64,000 nucleotides of DNA from Zasmidium citrigriseum (GCA_002786025.1 NHNW01000025.1:372001-436000), one strand, 5' to 3'; positions 43,930 through 55,525 are shown, counted from the first letter of the stretch. The notes: generated by a model not told the origin, from the letters alone. Made by a program: numbers and translations.

Positions 43930-46155
43930 ATGGACCAGCAACTCCCTCTCTCTGGCTCCGCCGTCCCGGCCACGCCTTTCTCTCCTTCTCTGGGCGCAGG
44001 TGATCAAGCTTGCAACGAGTGCAAGCGAAGAAAGGGTCGATGCGACAGAGTTCTTCCTGAATGCGGTCCCTGTGCGAGGAACAAGAGACATTGTCTTTAT
44101 GAGCGAAATGCGAAGACCCCGCTTACGAGGAAGCATCTGACTGCTGTAGAGGAGAGATTGAGGCAGACTGAGGCACGATTGAGGGTTGCGGAGGGGAGGG
44201 CGAGGCTTGCTGAGGCGAGGTTAGAGGAGGCTCTGGCGACAGCAGGTGATCTCAAGCAGGCCACTTCACCCGATGCCGCCGCCACCACGAATACGCTTCT
44301 ATCCCCGTTCCAGCCTCTTGGAGATCCGCCTGCGGCAGACTGGCAATATGTTGGTCTTCCAGGGGATCAGTCGACTGAGAACAGCGCCCAGGACTATCGC
44401 CTCGAGGAACCTCCTTCGAATGCGGACGACTTTAGTTGGGATGAGCAGTCGACTGCGAGTGACTCTGAACATCGACACTCCCTCGGTGTGGACGATGTCG
44501 AAGAATCAAATGTGACTGACGGCATGGCATCGCTCTCCGTTGAAGATCGTGGCACGGGTTACCTTGGTGTGGCCTCTGGTGCTGCGATGCTGAGGCTCTT
44601 GCTGCCTGATGCGCAGCATCGAAGACATCTGCGGACTCGCTCCAACACAGTGCCTCGATCTGAACCTGGCATGACACAAGACGATGGATGGGTGCCGACA
44701 CCTCTCTACAGAGAGCGGAGGATTGGCGAGATTGATCTGGATGCTGCAATCAACTCCTACTTCTCCTGCTTTCACTTGGCCTATCCGATCGTTCACGAGC
44801 CGACATTCAGAGCACAGTATGCACAAGTCATTCCTCGTCCGCACGGCAGAACTTGGAATGCTTTGGCATACTGTATTGCTGCCGTGGGGCTGTTCACGAC
44901 CGCCAAGGGTCCGACCACCCAGGACATTGACTTGTTCGAAGCTGCCAAGTCGAACATTTCGATCGGCGTCCTCGAATCTGGCAACATCACTCTGGTTCAG
45001 GTGCTTGGCCTGATGTCCAACTACGTCCAGAAACGCAACAAGCCCAACAGTGGGTGGAACTATCTTGGTGTTGCTCTCCATGTCGCAATGGGTCTTGGAC
45101 TTCACAAAGAGTTCAATGGCTGGCAAATAGCGCCCCTTGCAATGGAGATACGTCGGCGAGTTTGGTGGACATTGTTCGACTTCTACTCGGGAGCGACCGT
45201 CACCTTTGGCCGACCCATGTCCTGGCCTAGCCATGGCATCGAGGTTGCCTTGCCGCTCAACATCGAAGATAGAGACCTGACGCATGCCTCTACTGTTCTT
45301 CCGCCCGCCAAGGCAGGCCTGATCATACACTCCGCGGTGGGCATTCAAGCGCGCTTCCATCTTGCGACCAACGAGATCTACACCAAAGTCATCGCACTGG
45401 ACTTTCCTAGTGCGCGAGAGCTTCTCAAGCTTGACGATGAGAAGCTGGGGCCCTGGAAGGAGCAGTGGTATAACGGGAATATCGAAGTGCCCGAGAGACT
45501 GCTTCTGTCTCGAAAACTTACGGAGTGGCGATTTTCCAACTTCCGAATCATAATGTATCGGCCGTTCTTGATCAAGCACGTTTTCCGATCACGAAACGGA
45601 TTGCAAGATTTAGCTTCGGATGCTGCCACGCAGACTGCTATCGACCGCTGTCTGACGGAAGCCGCTTGGTCAATTGGATCTATCCACGACTTCTGGATGA
45701 GCAAGGAGCGACATGTGATGTCGGCCTGGTACTCTTTGTATTTCATGTTTCAAGCCTCTCTGATACCGGTCATCATGCTGCGCAATGATCCGATGTCAGA
45801 GCGCTCGATGGAGTGGCGTCAGCAAATACAGGCTGTTTTGCGAGTTACTGAATCCATGCGGTCGATCAACGCGTCCAGTAAAGACTGCCATGCGGTGATT
45901 CTGCGCTTGTGTGGCGACTACTTGATCTCTCTTGGGGACGGTGCCGCAGCGATGCCCCCGGATCTCCTTCGTCCCACAGAGGAATCGCCTCAGACCCAGC
46001 TCTCCGAAGTCTACCAAATGATGTGGCCAAACGCAAACTCTGCAGACTTTGATACTCTGGTACCTGACGACAGCTGGATGGAATTTATCTCTGATTTCCC
46101 CATGGACGCCGGTCTATCCCTGGTTCCTGGGCAAAACAACACCGACGCTGGATGA
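43930..46155 (+). CDS. Zn2Cys6 transcription factor 1 (fungal-specific TF domain)
   Basis: Single exon, 741 aa. The binuclear zinc cluster is CNECKRRKGRCDRVLPEC..C..NKRHC near residues 30-60. It is followed by a predicted coiled coil (LTAVEERLRQTEARLRVAEG), the usual dimerisation element. The central fungal-specific TF domain includes YFSCFHLAYPIVHEPTF and GLGLHKEFNGWQIAPLAMEIRRRVWWTLF. The C-terminus is acidic and may activate transcription. It faces the sugar porter gene tail to tail, with only 8 bp between stop codons. Regulation of the neighbouring catabolic genes is inferred from position; binding sites were not identified. Confidence 0.92.
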   Translation: MDQQLPLSGSAVPATPFSPSLGAGDQACNECKRRKGRCDRVLPECGPCARNKRHCLYERNAKTPLTRKHLTAVEERLRQTEARLRVAEGRARLAEARLEEALATAGDLKQATSPDAAATTNTLLSPFQPLGDPPAADWQYVGLPGDQSTENSAQDYRLEEPPSNADDFSWDEQSTASDSEHRHSLGVDDVEESNVTDGMASLSVEDRGTGYLGVASGAAMLRLLLPDAQHRRHLRTRSNTVPRSEPGMTQDDGWVPTPLYRERRIGEIDLDAAINSYFSCFHLAYPIVHEPTFRAQYAQVIPRPHGRTWNALAYCIAAVGLFTTAKGPTTQDIDLFEAAKSNISIGVLESGNITLVQVLGLMSNYVQKRNKPNSGWNYLGVALHVAMGLGLHKEFNGWQIAPLAMEIRRRVWWTLFDFYSGATVTFGRPMSWPSHGIEVALPLNIEDRDLTHASTVLPPAKAGLIIHSAVGIQARFHLATNEIYTKVIALDFPSARELLKLDDEKLGPWKEQWYNGNIEVPERLLLSRKLTEWRFSNFRIIMYRPFLIKHVFRSRNGLQDLASDAATQTAIDRCLTEAAWSIGSIHDFWMSKERHVMSAWYSLYFMFQASLIPVIMLRNDPMSERSMEWRQQIQAVLRVTESMRSINASSKDCHAVILRLCGDYLISLGDGAAAMPPDLLRPTEESPQTQLSEVYQMMWPNANSADFDTLVPDDSWMEFISDFPMDAGLSLVPGQNNTDAG

Positions 46156-46163
46156 TACTTCGA

Positions 46164-48131
46164 TTACGCGGACTCTACACGCTCCTCAATGTGCTCCTCG
46201 TAGCCGCTCTTGCTCAGCTTCCTCTCTGTGTCCGCAATGTCTGCAGCGGCTTGTGGACCATCAAAAACTTCGGCAATCTCCTCGAGCGAATGGCCACGTG
46301 TTTCAGGATACGTGAGATACGTGATCGCAAGGAAGACGACCTGCGTCAATGTCAGCGATCATCGCTACTCATCCAAGGATGTGTCTTACCAGAAGACAGC
46401 AGAACACGATGTAGTACCGCCACCCAATGTTCTCGAGCCCAATTGGGTTTACAAAAGCCGCAATGACTAAGGAGCAGTAGATCGACAACAGCTCGCAGGT
46501 CAGGCCCTTGGATCTGTTCATCGTTAGCGAGTGCCTCCAGACTATAACATTGGCGACTCACCTGATAGAGAACGGGAAGATCTCCGTTGGATAGGACATC
46601 AACAGCGGCGTGAAGCTACAATCATAGCCTGGGATTGTCAGCGTCCGTTCGAGAAAGCCCTGAGTCTGGAGATCTCACCAAGATAGAAGACGAAAAGGCA
46701 AACGATCACGACGATTCCCGCTGGTGTAGAGCCAGTCTCGTTGTTTACTGTGGTCCGGTCAACGATGGTCGATCGACTAGATGAGGATCCACTTACCTGC
46801 CGAGCATGCAGTCCAGACTATGTACGAGATCAACATGACCACGCCCGAGAAGTTGAACAGGGTCCTTCGGCCAAGACGATCGACCAAGAAGGCTGCTGTC
46901 AAGGCGACAATGAAGTTGAAGATCTGAAGCGAGAAGTCAGTCTCTGGAGTCCTATTCTGGTCTGGTCTTCTGCCTTTGCATACCTGGAGAAGTCCATTGA
47001 TCAACGTCTGCATAAAGGGATCTGTTATGCCGACTGTGTCGAGGACCAGAGTCAAGTAGTACGACACCACCCCAATTCCATTCCACTGCGCCATTGCACC
47101 AAGGGAAACAGCGATGAAGAGCCTTCGGCGGTTTCCAGGCGTTTTCACAAGAGTGCCCCAGCCGGTGGCCTTGGCCGCTTGCTCCATCTTGATGGTGTCC
47201 ACAATCTCACTCATCTCTCGAACGACCAACGGGCTTTGCACATCGCCACCAGCATGGTGTTTGGCAATGATATGGAGAGCTTCCTGATTCCTATCTTTTG
47301 ACACCAGCCATCTTGGAGATTCGGGCAGGAAGTAGAAGAACGCGAGCTGAACGGCTGGCCAACCTGCTTGAAGGATGGACGGGATTCGCCAGGACCATGT
47401 TGACTGATAGCCTTGCGTTCCGAAGGTCGTCCACGAGGCCAAGATTGCACCAAGGTAGTACAAAGTCCAGTACGCAGAGGTATACTTGCCGCGATGGGTT
47501 GGATAACACAACTCGGCCAGCAGCAGAGGACTTGGTTGTGCCTATAAATGAGGTCAGCCCCGATTTCAGGCGTAGGGTACTTAGAGACGCCTTTCATAAC
47601 GTACTGCAAACATTCCAGCAGCGCCCACGACGAGACGAGAGACAACGAATTGTGCCAACGTAGTCGAGGTGGCTTGTATGATTGTTGCAAGGATGACCCC
47701 GAGGATTCCAGTCAAGAGCACGGCCTTACGGCCGAACCTGTCCGAGCAAGAACCAACGATGGGCAGGGCGAGTACTGAGCCAATGCTGACGACGGCTAGA
47801 TCAGCATATGCCTCAATGTCATCGCTGAAGATGCACATACGACTGAGCTGCGTTGACGAGGCCCAGCAACGCCCCCGAGGGATTGCCAAAATAGTCCTTC
47901 CACTACCAACTGATCAGAATACGACGGTCCCAACGACGCTCAAACACATACTTGTTGCAGAGATTGCAACCCATTCATGAGTGACCCATCGTATCCAGCA
48001 ACACTCGACGAGATAAGAGGCACCAGAAGGATGAGGTTGAGTTGAAGCAAGTGCGGTATCTGGAACCACCACTTGTCGGTGTCAGGCAAGACTTCTGCCA
48101 AAGCTCGTCCGACGATGCGTTCGTTCTTCAT
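46164..48131 (-). CDS. MFS sugar porter family transporter
   Basis: Coding complement of nine exons: 46164-46340, 46390-46513, 46562-46628, 46679-46747, 46797-46923, 46984-47541, 47605-47785, 47841-47902, 47952-48131 (514 aa). Family signatures are GYDGSLMNGLQ in helix 1, DRFGRK between helices 2 and 3, PESPRWLVSKDR before the central loop, DRLGRRTLF between helices 8 and 9, and YPTEIFPFSIRSKG and YPETRGHSLEEI near the end. All twelve helices appear intact. Several junctions were chosen because they restore family motifs (for example NAAQSIGSVLALP). The nearest relatives are fungal hexose, lactose and polyol permeases; the substrate is open. It shares a 524 bp intergenic region with the 3' end of the dehydrogenase gene next to it. 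Confidence 0.9.
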
Positions 48132-48655
48132 GTTTGAGATTATAGAACGACTAGAGAAGAGATTGGACCTCTGTACAACTCGATGCAAGGCCGACGATCA
48201 GGTATATCAAAGCATCCTCATGTTACACTCAGACATGCAGTGACGCGGAATGATCCACCGGCAATTCATCGAATCGAACCACGCGAGCAATTCTGGGGAG
48301 CGGAGACTCCACAATGGGATCATGGGGCTCCATACTTTCACGCCACCCTAAGGGCGACTGTCGACCTGAGTACATATGGTGCTCGGCAGAGATGCGGCCG
48401 AGAGCGGAATCCTCTGCTTGGCATCTCCTGGGGCCTGCGAGAGCTTGCGGCATGCGCCTCCGTCAACGGAGAGACACCCTCCTTCATGCTGAATCGCTGA
48501 GCAACTTGTTGAATATCCTCATCTGTGCGACGACTCTCAGGCCTGAGCTTACGACGAAGGGTTTGGGAACTTGAAAGTCGCAACGCTCCTCCACAGATGG
48601 AGACTTGTCCTTTCTGTGACAGTCAATGCATTGAGATGGCTCTTTGACGGACTAC
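48132..48655. other. Sugar porter promoter and dehydrogenase 3' flank
   Basis: About 524 bp with no coding sequence that I can support. Both adjacent genes are on the minus strand. Two CTGGGG hexamers (48293-48298, 48428-48433) match the loose CreA consensus, but such matches are expected by chance at this length. Confidence 0.4.
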
Positions 48656-49971
48656 TTATGATTGCACTCCAGCGATCATGACTTTGAAGACGTCCGGCTT
48701 CCCTGCCTTTACGAGCTCGAACGCCTCTTCGGCCTGCTCGAACACGAAGCGATTGGTGATGAGTCGCTTCACATCGATCTTGCCAGACGCCACAAGGTCC
48801 ACCGCCTGAGGATAGCAGCCTGTCGTGTAACGGATGCTTCCCTTGATTGTAAGAGCACGGATGCAGGCCGTGGTGATTGGGAAGACAACGTTCTCCTTGC
48901 CCATGCCCGCTTGCACATATGTTCCGCCCTTCTTGGCTGCAAAGACTCCCATCTGGATTACAGGCTCGGCACCCGTGCATTCCAGGACCACATCGGCACC
49001 TTCTCCTAGTCCAAACTGCTTCTTGATTTGTTCCGCCACTTCCTCTGAATGCTCGACCGGGTCGACACCTTGTTCGGCCTTCGAAGGCATGAAGACTTCG
49101 TCCGCTCCGAAGGACTTCGCGAATTCCAGCCGGGACTGGACGATATCGACGCCAATGACCTTCTTTGCCCCGTATGCCTTCGCAATGGCCTGACACATGA
49201 CACCTATTGGCCCACAACCCATTACCAGAACCGTTTGACCGGCTCTTAGATCTGCGACTTTGGAAATCTGCACGCCCACAGCGGTTGGCTCGACCAATGC
49301 CCCCTCCTCCATGCTCATATGGTCTGGTATCGGATAAACATAGTCGCTTGCAACAATGTAGTATTTTGACAGCGTGCCATCCCACGGCGGAGTTGCGGCG
49401 AAGACGGTGTCAGGGCACAGATTGTACGCTCCTTCTCGACAGTATGAACAGTGTCTGCAGGGTACGCCAGGTTCGATCGCCACTCTGTCGCCGACTTTGA
49501 CGTTCTTAACCGCGGATCCAGTTTCGACAACGGTTCCTAGATTGTCAGCATGCTCACCTTTGAAAGCTTGACACAAAGTACTGACCAGACGACTCGTGGC
49601 CCAGTACAATTGGGCTTGTGAGAACGAAGTCTCCTATCCGTCCTGTTACGGAGAGCATGTCAGTCAAGTTGGACTGCAACACTTATTAACAACGCACCTC
49701 TTTGCCAGTAATGGACCTATACGGACTTATCAGCATCACAATCGTTGGTTACAGACCTCTTCTGCTGGACACTTACATCAGAGCCACAGATGCCTGTCTG
49801 GGCGACCTGAACTCGGACATCATACTGATCTCGCAGTTTGGGAATGGGTCTGTCTTCGAATGCTACATCTTTGATCGCTCTTAGCACGAAGGAAGGATTC
49901 TGCTCATTCGTTAGACGACATGGAGAATCACCCAATGTACAACATACATTGTCGATCTCTTCGGCTTTCAT
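48656..49971 (-). CDS. Zinc-dependent polyol dehydrogenase (sorbitol/xylitol dehydrogenase family)
   Basis: Coding complement of join 48656-49536, 49586-49642, 49698-49716, 49777-49899, 49948-49971 (367 aa, family-sized). These medium-chain enzymes oxidise polyols to ketoses with NAD+. Catalytic zinc ligands are the Cys of TGICGSD and the His-Glu of GHESSG. The structural zinc loop is CRHCSYCREGAYNLC. The nucleotide site is GCGPIG with an acidic residue (GVDI) after the second strand, suggesting NAD+. The four short 5' exons were placed from the conserved run SDVHYWQRGRIGDFV. The acceptor at 49900 is a tandem GAGCAG, so one extra Gln is possible. Substrate is not decidable among sorbitol, xylitol, arabinitol or others. 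Confidence 0.9.
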
Positions 49972-50487
49972 TTTGATGCTTGACGACTCGCGATAATTCT
50001 GGTGCGAGATCAAGGAGAAGCAGACGTGATTCGATCTGGTCTTCAGAGGATACAAATCGCTGCTACCAAAACAAAATGCTTCAACTTGAAAGCTGGTTTC
50101 GGATGGCCCACACCTGACTTGGGTGGATCAACGAGGAGTTCTGTGTATTTCCTCGCCGTCAATTGCCGAAGTTCAGCAGCACAACGAGAACGCAGTGGAT
50201 CAATACCAACGATCAGATGGACGTCAAAGCTGCGTATCAGTGTGCTCAGCAGCATTGACATCACCTGGCGACAGCCAACGCCGAAGCTCCAGCATCGGCC
50301 TTTGTCGCCCTGTCCCCACTCCAGGTCCAGGACCCGGCAGCTCTGTTCCTGCATGAGCTCTGCAACATCGTCACGAGGGCCTCAGAAAAATCACAGTAGG
50401 TGGGAGTGAAGTTCTTTCTGTTTGAACTACATTGAGTCAATCTACATTCGTCCTCGATCCTTACACTCATCCATCTTTCCAGTCACC
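49972..50487. promoter_or_regulatory. Bidirectional promoter between polyol dehydrogenase and SDR 1
   Basis: The two genes are divergent and 516 bp apart, so this region should carry both promoters and may hold regulator sites. A CCCCAC hexamer at 50314-50319 matches a loose catabolite-repressor site. I find no clear inverted CGG pair for a Zn2Cys6 dimer. Confidence 0.4.
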
Positions 50488-51685
50488 ATGCCTCTCGCCA
50501 AACCAGCCAATCCATCCAAGCCCGTCCTCTCCCATTTCCAGCTCAATGGCAAGATAGCTGCAGTCACAGGTGGTGCTCGAGGCATCGGTCTCGAAGTCGT
50601 GCGAGCATTGGCAGAAGCCGGTGCCCAAGTCGCCCTCATCTATACCTCTAGCAAAGATGCCGACGCAACAGCCAAGAAGATCGCTGAAGAGACAGGATCC
50701 ACGGTAAAGGCCTACCAATCCGATGTTCGAGTCAAGGAAATGATCACTGCAACGATCAACCAGATCGCAAAGGATTTCGGCAAGCTGGATATCTGTGTTG
50801 CGAATGCTGGGATTGCTTCGCATATTGATAGCTTGGAGTATACTGCGGAGCAGTGGCAAGAGATTATGAAGGTCAACTTGGACGGGGCGATGTATACTGC
50901 TCAGGCGGCTGGACAAATTTTCAAGAAGCAGGGCCCTGGTGGTGGGAGCATGATCTTTGTGAGTCGCGAGCTGGAAGACTATGGCAGATCGATTGCTGAC
51001 ACTTTACAGACTGCTAGCGTCTCTGGTACTCTCGTGAATGTCCCGCAAAAGCAGGCTGCGTACAACGCTTCCAAGGCCAGTATCAGTCAAGGAATACGAT
51101 CTATGATCTTTCTGCTGACAGCTTCTGTAGGCAGCCGTAGTACACCTGGCCAAATGTGAGCGGGCCAACGGGCAGACAAAATTGCATTTGGGACCTTTGC
51201 TTACATGTCTTTCTTCTTTTTGTAGGTCTTGCTGTCGAATGGGTGGAATTTGGACGAGGTGAGTATAACACCGACGGCTGCCTTTACGGAACAGTCCATT
51301 GACCTGAATCATAGTCAACTGCATCTCCCCTGGCTTCATCGAAACCGACAGTAAGTATCTTCATACCGACTGAGAGGTCCATGATATTGATGAGGTCGAA
51401 GTGATTGCATCCCATCCCAAGGAATGGAGAGACCACTGGTCTATGCTTGTGCCAGCAGGCCGAAACGCAGATCCAGCGGAGCTGAAAGGAGTATGTTGGA
51501 TGCAAAAGTCCCTAAGTTGATTGTTACTGACTGCTGCTTGATTCCAGGCGTATGTGTATCTCGCGAGCGATGCCTCCTCCTACATGACCGGTGAGTTGCC
51601 ATCCCGAGCGATCTCGTATAGAATACAGACTGATCAGTGGCAAGGCGCAAACCTTATCATCGACGGCGGCTATACCCTACCATAG
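50488..51685 (+). CDS. Short-chain dehydrogenase/reductase 1 (sorbose/xylulose reductase-like)
   Basis: Coding join of eight exons: 50488-50958, 51010-51079, 51135-51155, 51226-51258, 51315-51350, 51402-51490, 51548-51590, 51645-51685 (267 aa). The cofactor loop is TGGARGIG, the structural motif is ANAG, and the catalytic set is Ser in TASVSG with YNASK. C-terminal SPGFIETDM and ASDASSYMTGANLIIDGGYT match the group of fungal ketose/polyol SDRs. Three of the acceptors are not the nearest AG to the donor; they were fixed by reading frame and family sequence. Some exons are as short as 21 bp. It most likely interconverts a ketose and a polyol with NADP(H); the exact substrate is unknown. Confidence 0.85.
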
Positions 51686-51727
51686 GAGTTCACTGCGTTC
51701 AGATCATAGATTTAGACTTTATATTCT

Positions 51728-52651
51728 TTATGCCTTCCCAGCGCTGCCGCATCTATGCATCCACAACTCAGTCAACTTCACAACCTTCTCCACACCCTCC
51801 TCCATGAGCTTCGTAAGAGGCGTCTTAGCCGCAGCGGCCTTCAAATACTCGTTATAATCGTCCAAGACCAGCTTGTTAACGTTGATCTTAGATACACCTC
51901 CCTTGATGCATCTCGACATGATATCCTCAGGGAAGTCATTCGTGCCATGCAGCACTACTCGTACATCTCGTTTCTTGCAGTATTCGTAAATCGAATCCAA
52001 TCGATCATACTCGAGCTGTGGCCCTCGCTTGCCATATTCGCCGTGGACGTTTCCAAAGGCAGGAGCAAGGAAGTCCACGCCGGTGTCTATGAACTCCTCG
52101 ACTTCATCTGGAGTTGTGAGCATTCCGCTCAAATCGGCCGTGTCGGCAATTCCATCCTCTCCGCCCTCGATTCGGCCCGGTTCCGCCTCTGTCGATATGC
52201 CTCGCTCGTGGCAGTAGGCAACAAGTTCTTTGGTTAAGGCAAGGTTCTCGGCTTTCTCGTGATGGGACATGTCGACCATTATCGAATCGAAGGGGAGGTG
52301 ATCTGCGGCGTGTCGGACCATGTTCTCGTCCTGGCAGTGGTCTAGGTGTATTGATATCGGAACAGTTGCTGCCTTTGCTGCAATGGCTGCCGTTTGTATG
52401 AGGAGGCCATTGCTGAACGATATCGCCCAAGGGAAGAATTGGAGAATGAGAGGAGATCGGGTGTTCTCGGCGGCTCGAACTAGAGCGAGGATTTGTTCGA
52501 TGTTGTATCTGAATGCTTGTCAGATCGAGTAGTCTTATACAATGTCGATGTTGACATACGCAATGGCGGCAATAACTCCATAGCCTCCCTTTTCTGCATC
52601 TGCCAGTATTTGGGCAGTCTTGTTGGTAGCAAGAAGATTTGCGGCAGGCAT
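51728..52651 (-). CDS. Class II ketose-bisphosphate aldolase family protein
   Basis: Coding complement of join 51728-52508 and 52560-52651 (290 aa), with a 51 bp intron. The family (fructose- and tagatose-bisphosphate aldolases) uses a divalent metal to cleave ketose (bis)phosphates to DHAP and an aldehyde. Metal and substrate features are the paired histidines of HLDHCQ, the acidic EAEPGRIEGGEDG loop, PAFGNVHGEYG, and VLHGTNDFP near the end, followed by KINVNK. Its length is close to bacterial GatY/KbaY and shorter than yeast FBA1, so it is not the glycolytic enzyme by size. It is tail to tail with SDR 1 (42 bp apart) and divergent from the dihydroxyacetone kinase gene. Confidence 0.9.
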
Positions 52652-53265
52652 ATTGAAGATGATGACCAAACAAACGATGAGCAGAGGACGATCTGCAAGA
52701 ACAGAGAGCAGTCTACACTACCACGAAGTCCCCAATGTCTTCGAAACAATTATTGTTCGTCGACCTGCCGTTACGCGCCTGCAGCCTCGTTACGAGGCAC
52801 AGTGGCAGGCTCGCTTCACGTCTGCAAGTGGATGGCTCGTAACGGGAGCCTTGTTCTCGAGCACTCTTTCGAAGCGCCCACAACACCTAGCATCAACATT
52901 CGGTCAACAACGATGCACAGCATCTTCAAAGAATCTGACCTGGAGCCCCAAAATAAACCGAGAGCTATCCCGTCCGGCCCTTTCGGGAGGCCGAATTGAG
53001 GCAGCCGCCGGTGGACTTCCCCTTGCCCCTCAGTCAGACAGCTCTTTGACCGCAGCACACCCGACAGACCTGGCGGTCTTGCGGACCCGTGATGCGGTTT
53101 GGGTTGATCTTGACACTCTGGGGAGAGCTCTGGGAGGGGTACCGCTGGTGAGAGGAAATCAATGCGAGTCCGACTGGCTCGTGATGGGTAAATTCAAGAC
53201 ATTTCCTCTGTTGCTACGTCCTCTCTGTACCATTGCTTATCTCTTTCGCACGACTACTTGGAATC
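52652..53265. promoter_or_regulatory. Bidirectional promoter between aldolase and dihydroxyacetone kinase
   Basis: The genes diverge from this 614 bp region, so they probably share control elements. A CTGGGG hexamer occurs at 53118-53123. No coding sequence is supported, although short frames cross the region. Confidence 0.4.
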
Positions 53266-55196
53266 ATGAGTACTAAACACTTCTTCCCACATTCCGAAGG
53301 CGTTGTGGTGCAAGGCCTTGATTCCTTGGTCTCCAGGAACAACCACCTTGCTCTGGATGCCCCGAACAAAGTCGTATACTCGAAGACCCATCACCCTTCC
53401 AAGGTCACCGTAATCTCAGGAGGAGGAAGTGGACATGAGCCAGCATGGAGTGGATATGTTGGCGACGGTCTTCTGGCTGCTGCCGTCAACGGTGAGGTAT
53501 TCGCGAGTCCTTCGACGAAGCAGGTCATGGCGGCCATAAAGCACGTACCCTCAGATGCGGGCATCATTCTGTGCATTACGAACTACACCGGCGACAATCT
53601 ACACTTCGGTTTGGCAAGAGAAAAGGCAGCAGGAATGGGTTACAACGTTGGCATCCTTCGAATGACAGACGATGTGGCTTTGGGGAGAAAACAGACGGAA
53701 AACACTGGAAGGAGAGGGTTGGCTGCGAATATGTTCGTACTCAAGCTCTGTGGGAGTGCTGCAGAAGCAGGATATGACTACGACAAGTGCATGAAGATTG
53801 GTCTTTCGGTCAATGCCAACGCAGTCACTGTTGGCTCGTCTCTCGACCACTGCCATATTCCAGGCCGAGAACATCATCGATCAGTACCGCAAGACACTTA
53901 CGTGCTGGGCATGGGAATCCACAACGAGCCAGGTAAGATATGGTAGAAGAACAAAAATTGAGACTGTCACTAACCTCGTCAACTTTCCAGGCCTTCACGA
54001 GATATCGCCGATTCCCCCTGTCGAACAACTAGTCGGCGACATGCTGAAATACTGTCTGGATCCCACTGACAAGGACAGAGCCTTCGTGGAGTTCAAGCCA
54101 GACGATGTTGTTTGCCTTTTGATCAACAACTTTGGTGGCATGTCAAATCTCGAATTGGAGGCACTTACCAGCGTCTCTCGAAAGGTCCTGGAGCGGGATT
54201 GGAAGATCACTCCCAAGCGAATCTACGCGCAATGCTTCGAGACTTCCTTGAATGCTCCAGGCTGGTCCATTTCGCTGCTGAACGTCTCCGGCATCGAACG
54301 AGAAACCAAGACGACCGTCAACACTCTTCTGTACCTCCTCGACATGGAGACAACGGCCCCGGCATGGCCGCGAAACGGCTACAAGGATATCAAAGCGGTC
54401 AAAGAGACAGCACAGTTGGCGACAAACGGGGCAGCGGAGGAGGTCGCTCAAAAGGGACCGAAGGTAGATCCCACGCTTTTGGACTCAGCTTTGAGGAATG
54501 CTTGCAACGCTGCGATCAAGGCTGAGCCTGATATCACCAAGTGGGACATTCAGATGGGCGACGGAGACTGCGGCGAAGCTGTTGTCGGAATGTGCCAGGG
54601 TGTCTTGAAGAAGCTCGACGCTGGCCTGACGAAAGACGGTTCGTTCTTCCACATTCTGGACGAAGTCGGCGAGGCTGTTGAGGAGATCGGAGGAACCCTC
54701 GGTGCCATCATCAGCATCATTCTCGCCTCTTTCACAACGAACCTGCGGCAGGCTTACTCCAAAGATGAGGGAAGCTTCACAATGGACACGAAGGGTGCGA
54801 GTGTAGCTGCTGGTGCAGCTTTAAACAATCTGATGGGCTACACCAGTGCAAGAGTTGGAGGAAGAACCGTTATGGATACCCTTATTCCTTTCTGTCAGAC
54901 GCTGGAGAAGGACGTCGACCTGGCTAAAGCGGTGGATGCGGCCGAGCATGGTGCACAAGGCACATCTGGCATGAAGGCGAAGTTTGGGCGAGGTAAGTCA
55001 GACTGATTGTAGTATATCGTTGGGTGATTGGGCAATGCTGACTGGTCCTCTAGCAACGTATGTTGGAGACAAGGGCGACTCGCAAGACACGCCTCCTGAT
55101 CCAGGGGCTATGGCAGCAGCAATCTTCCTGCGAGGCCTGTTGGATGGCATGAAGAAGTGTAGTATCGACGCTAAGCAGGACTTGCCCACCATGTAG
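53266..55196 (+). CDS. DAK: Dihydroxyacetone kinase, fused K and L domains
   Basis: Coding join 53266-53932, 53991-54992, 55054-55196 (603 aa), with introns of 58 and 61 bp. The enzyme phosphorylates dihydroxyacetone (or glyceraldehyde) with ATP. The K domain shows SGGGSGHEPAWSGYVG, NYTGD, and the substrate-binding histidine in SLDHCHIPG. The L domain shows MGDGDCGEAV for Mg-ATP, GGTLGAI and GGRTVMDTLIP. All key residues look intact and the length is like yeast Dak1/Dak2. Related kinases in bacteria phosphorylate erythrulose, so a four-carbon ketose is an alternative substrate. The neighbouring aldolase and dehydrogenases suggest a pathway role rather than simple DHA detoxification. Confidence 0.94.
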
Positions 55197-55432
55197 TATA
55201 TGACATCAAACGTTTCGATGTCAACCCAACAGCCTCTCTTGTCAAATTCAGCATTCGGCTATCAATTGAGCATGGCCCAGGATCATACGCCGCGCGGAGA
55301 TGAATGTCGGATGCCTTATTCCCCTGGCGAGCTCTCAGAGCTCCACTCCACAAAGGTCTCCCCGCATCATTCCCACTGCCATCATTGCGGGGTCGTCATG
55401 AGGGAAGCACGAGGGCGAAAGGCAGTCGCGTG

Positions 55433-55440
55433 TATTTAAA
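55433..55440 (+). promoter_or_regulatory. TATA-like element of SDR 2
   Basis: TATTTAAA lies 86 bp upstream of the ATG at 55526, followed by an A/C-rich leader. The whole region between the kinase stop and SDR 2 is only 329 bp, and I see no other feature in it. Confidence 0.45.
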
Positions 55441-55525
55441 CCGACTTCGCCTCTTTCTCAATTCAGGGCATGTAATCTATCTCTCGACAAAACACAAATC
55501 CAACAACCGCACAAGAACCACGACA

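Noticed and set aside
48132..53265. CreA-type sites (CTGGGG/CCCCAC) in cluster promoters as evidence of catabolite control
   Set aside because: The loose consensus is expected about once per 250 bp by chance, so the four hits carry no weight without binding or expression data.
53798..53990. Separate start of the dihydroxyacetone kinase second half at 53798
   Set aside because: The frame in question crosses an intron (53933-53990); splicing joins the two halves into one complete kinase with GLHEISP following the NEPG codons.
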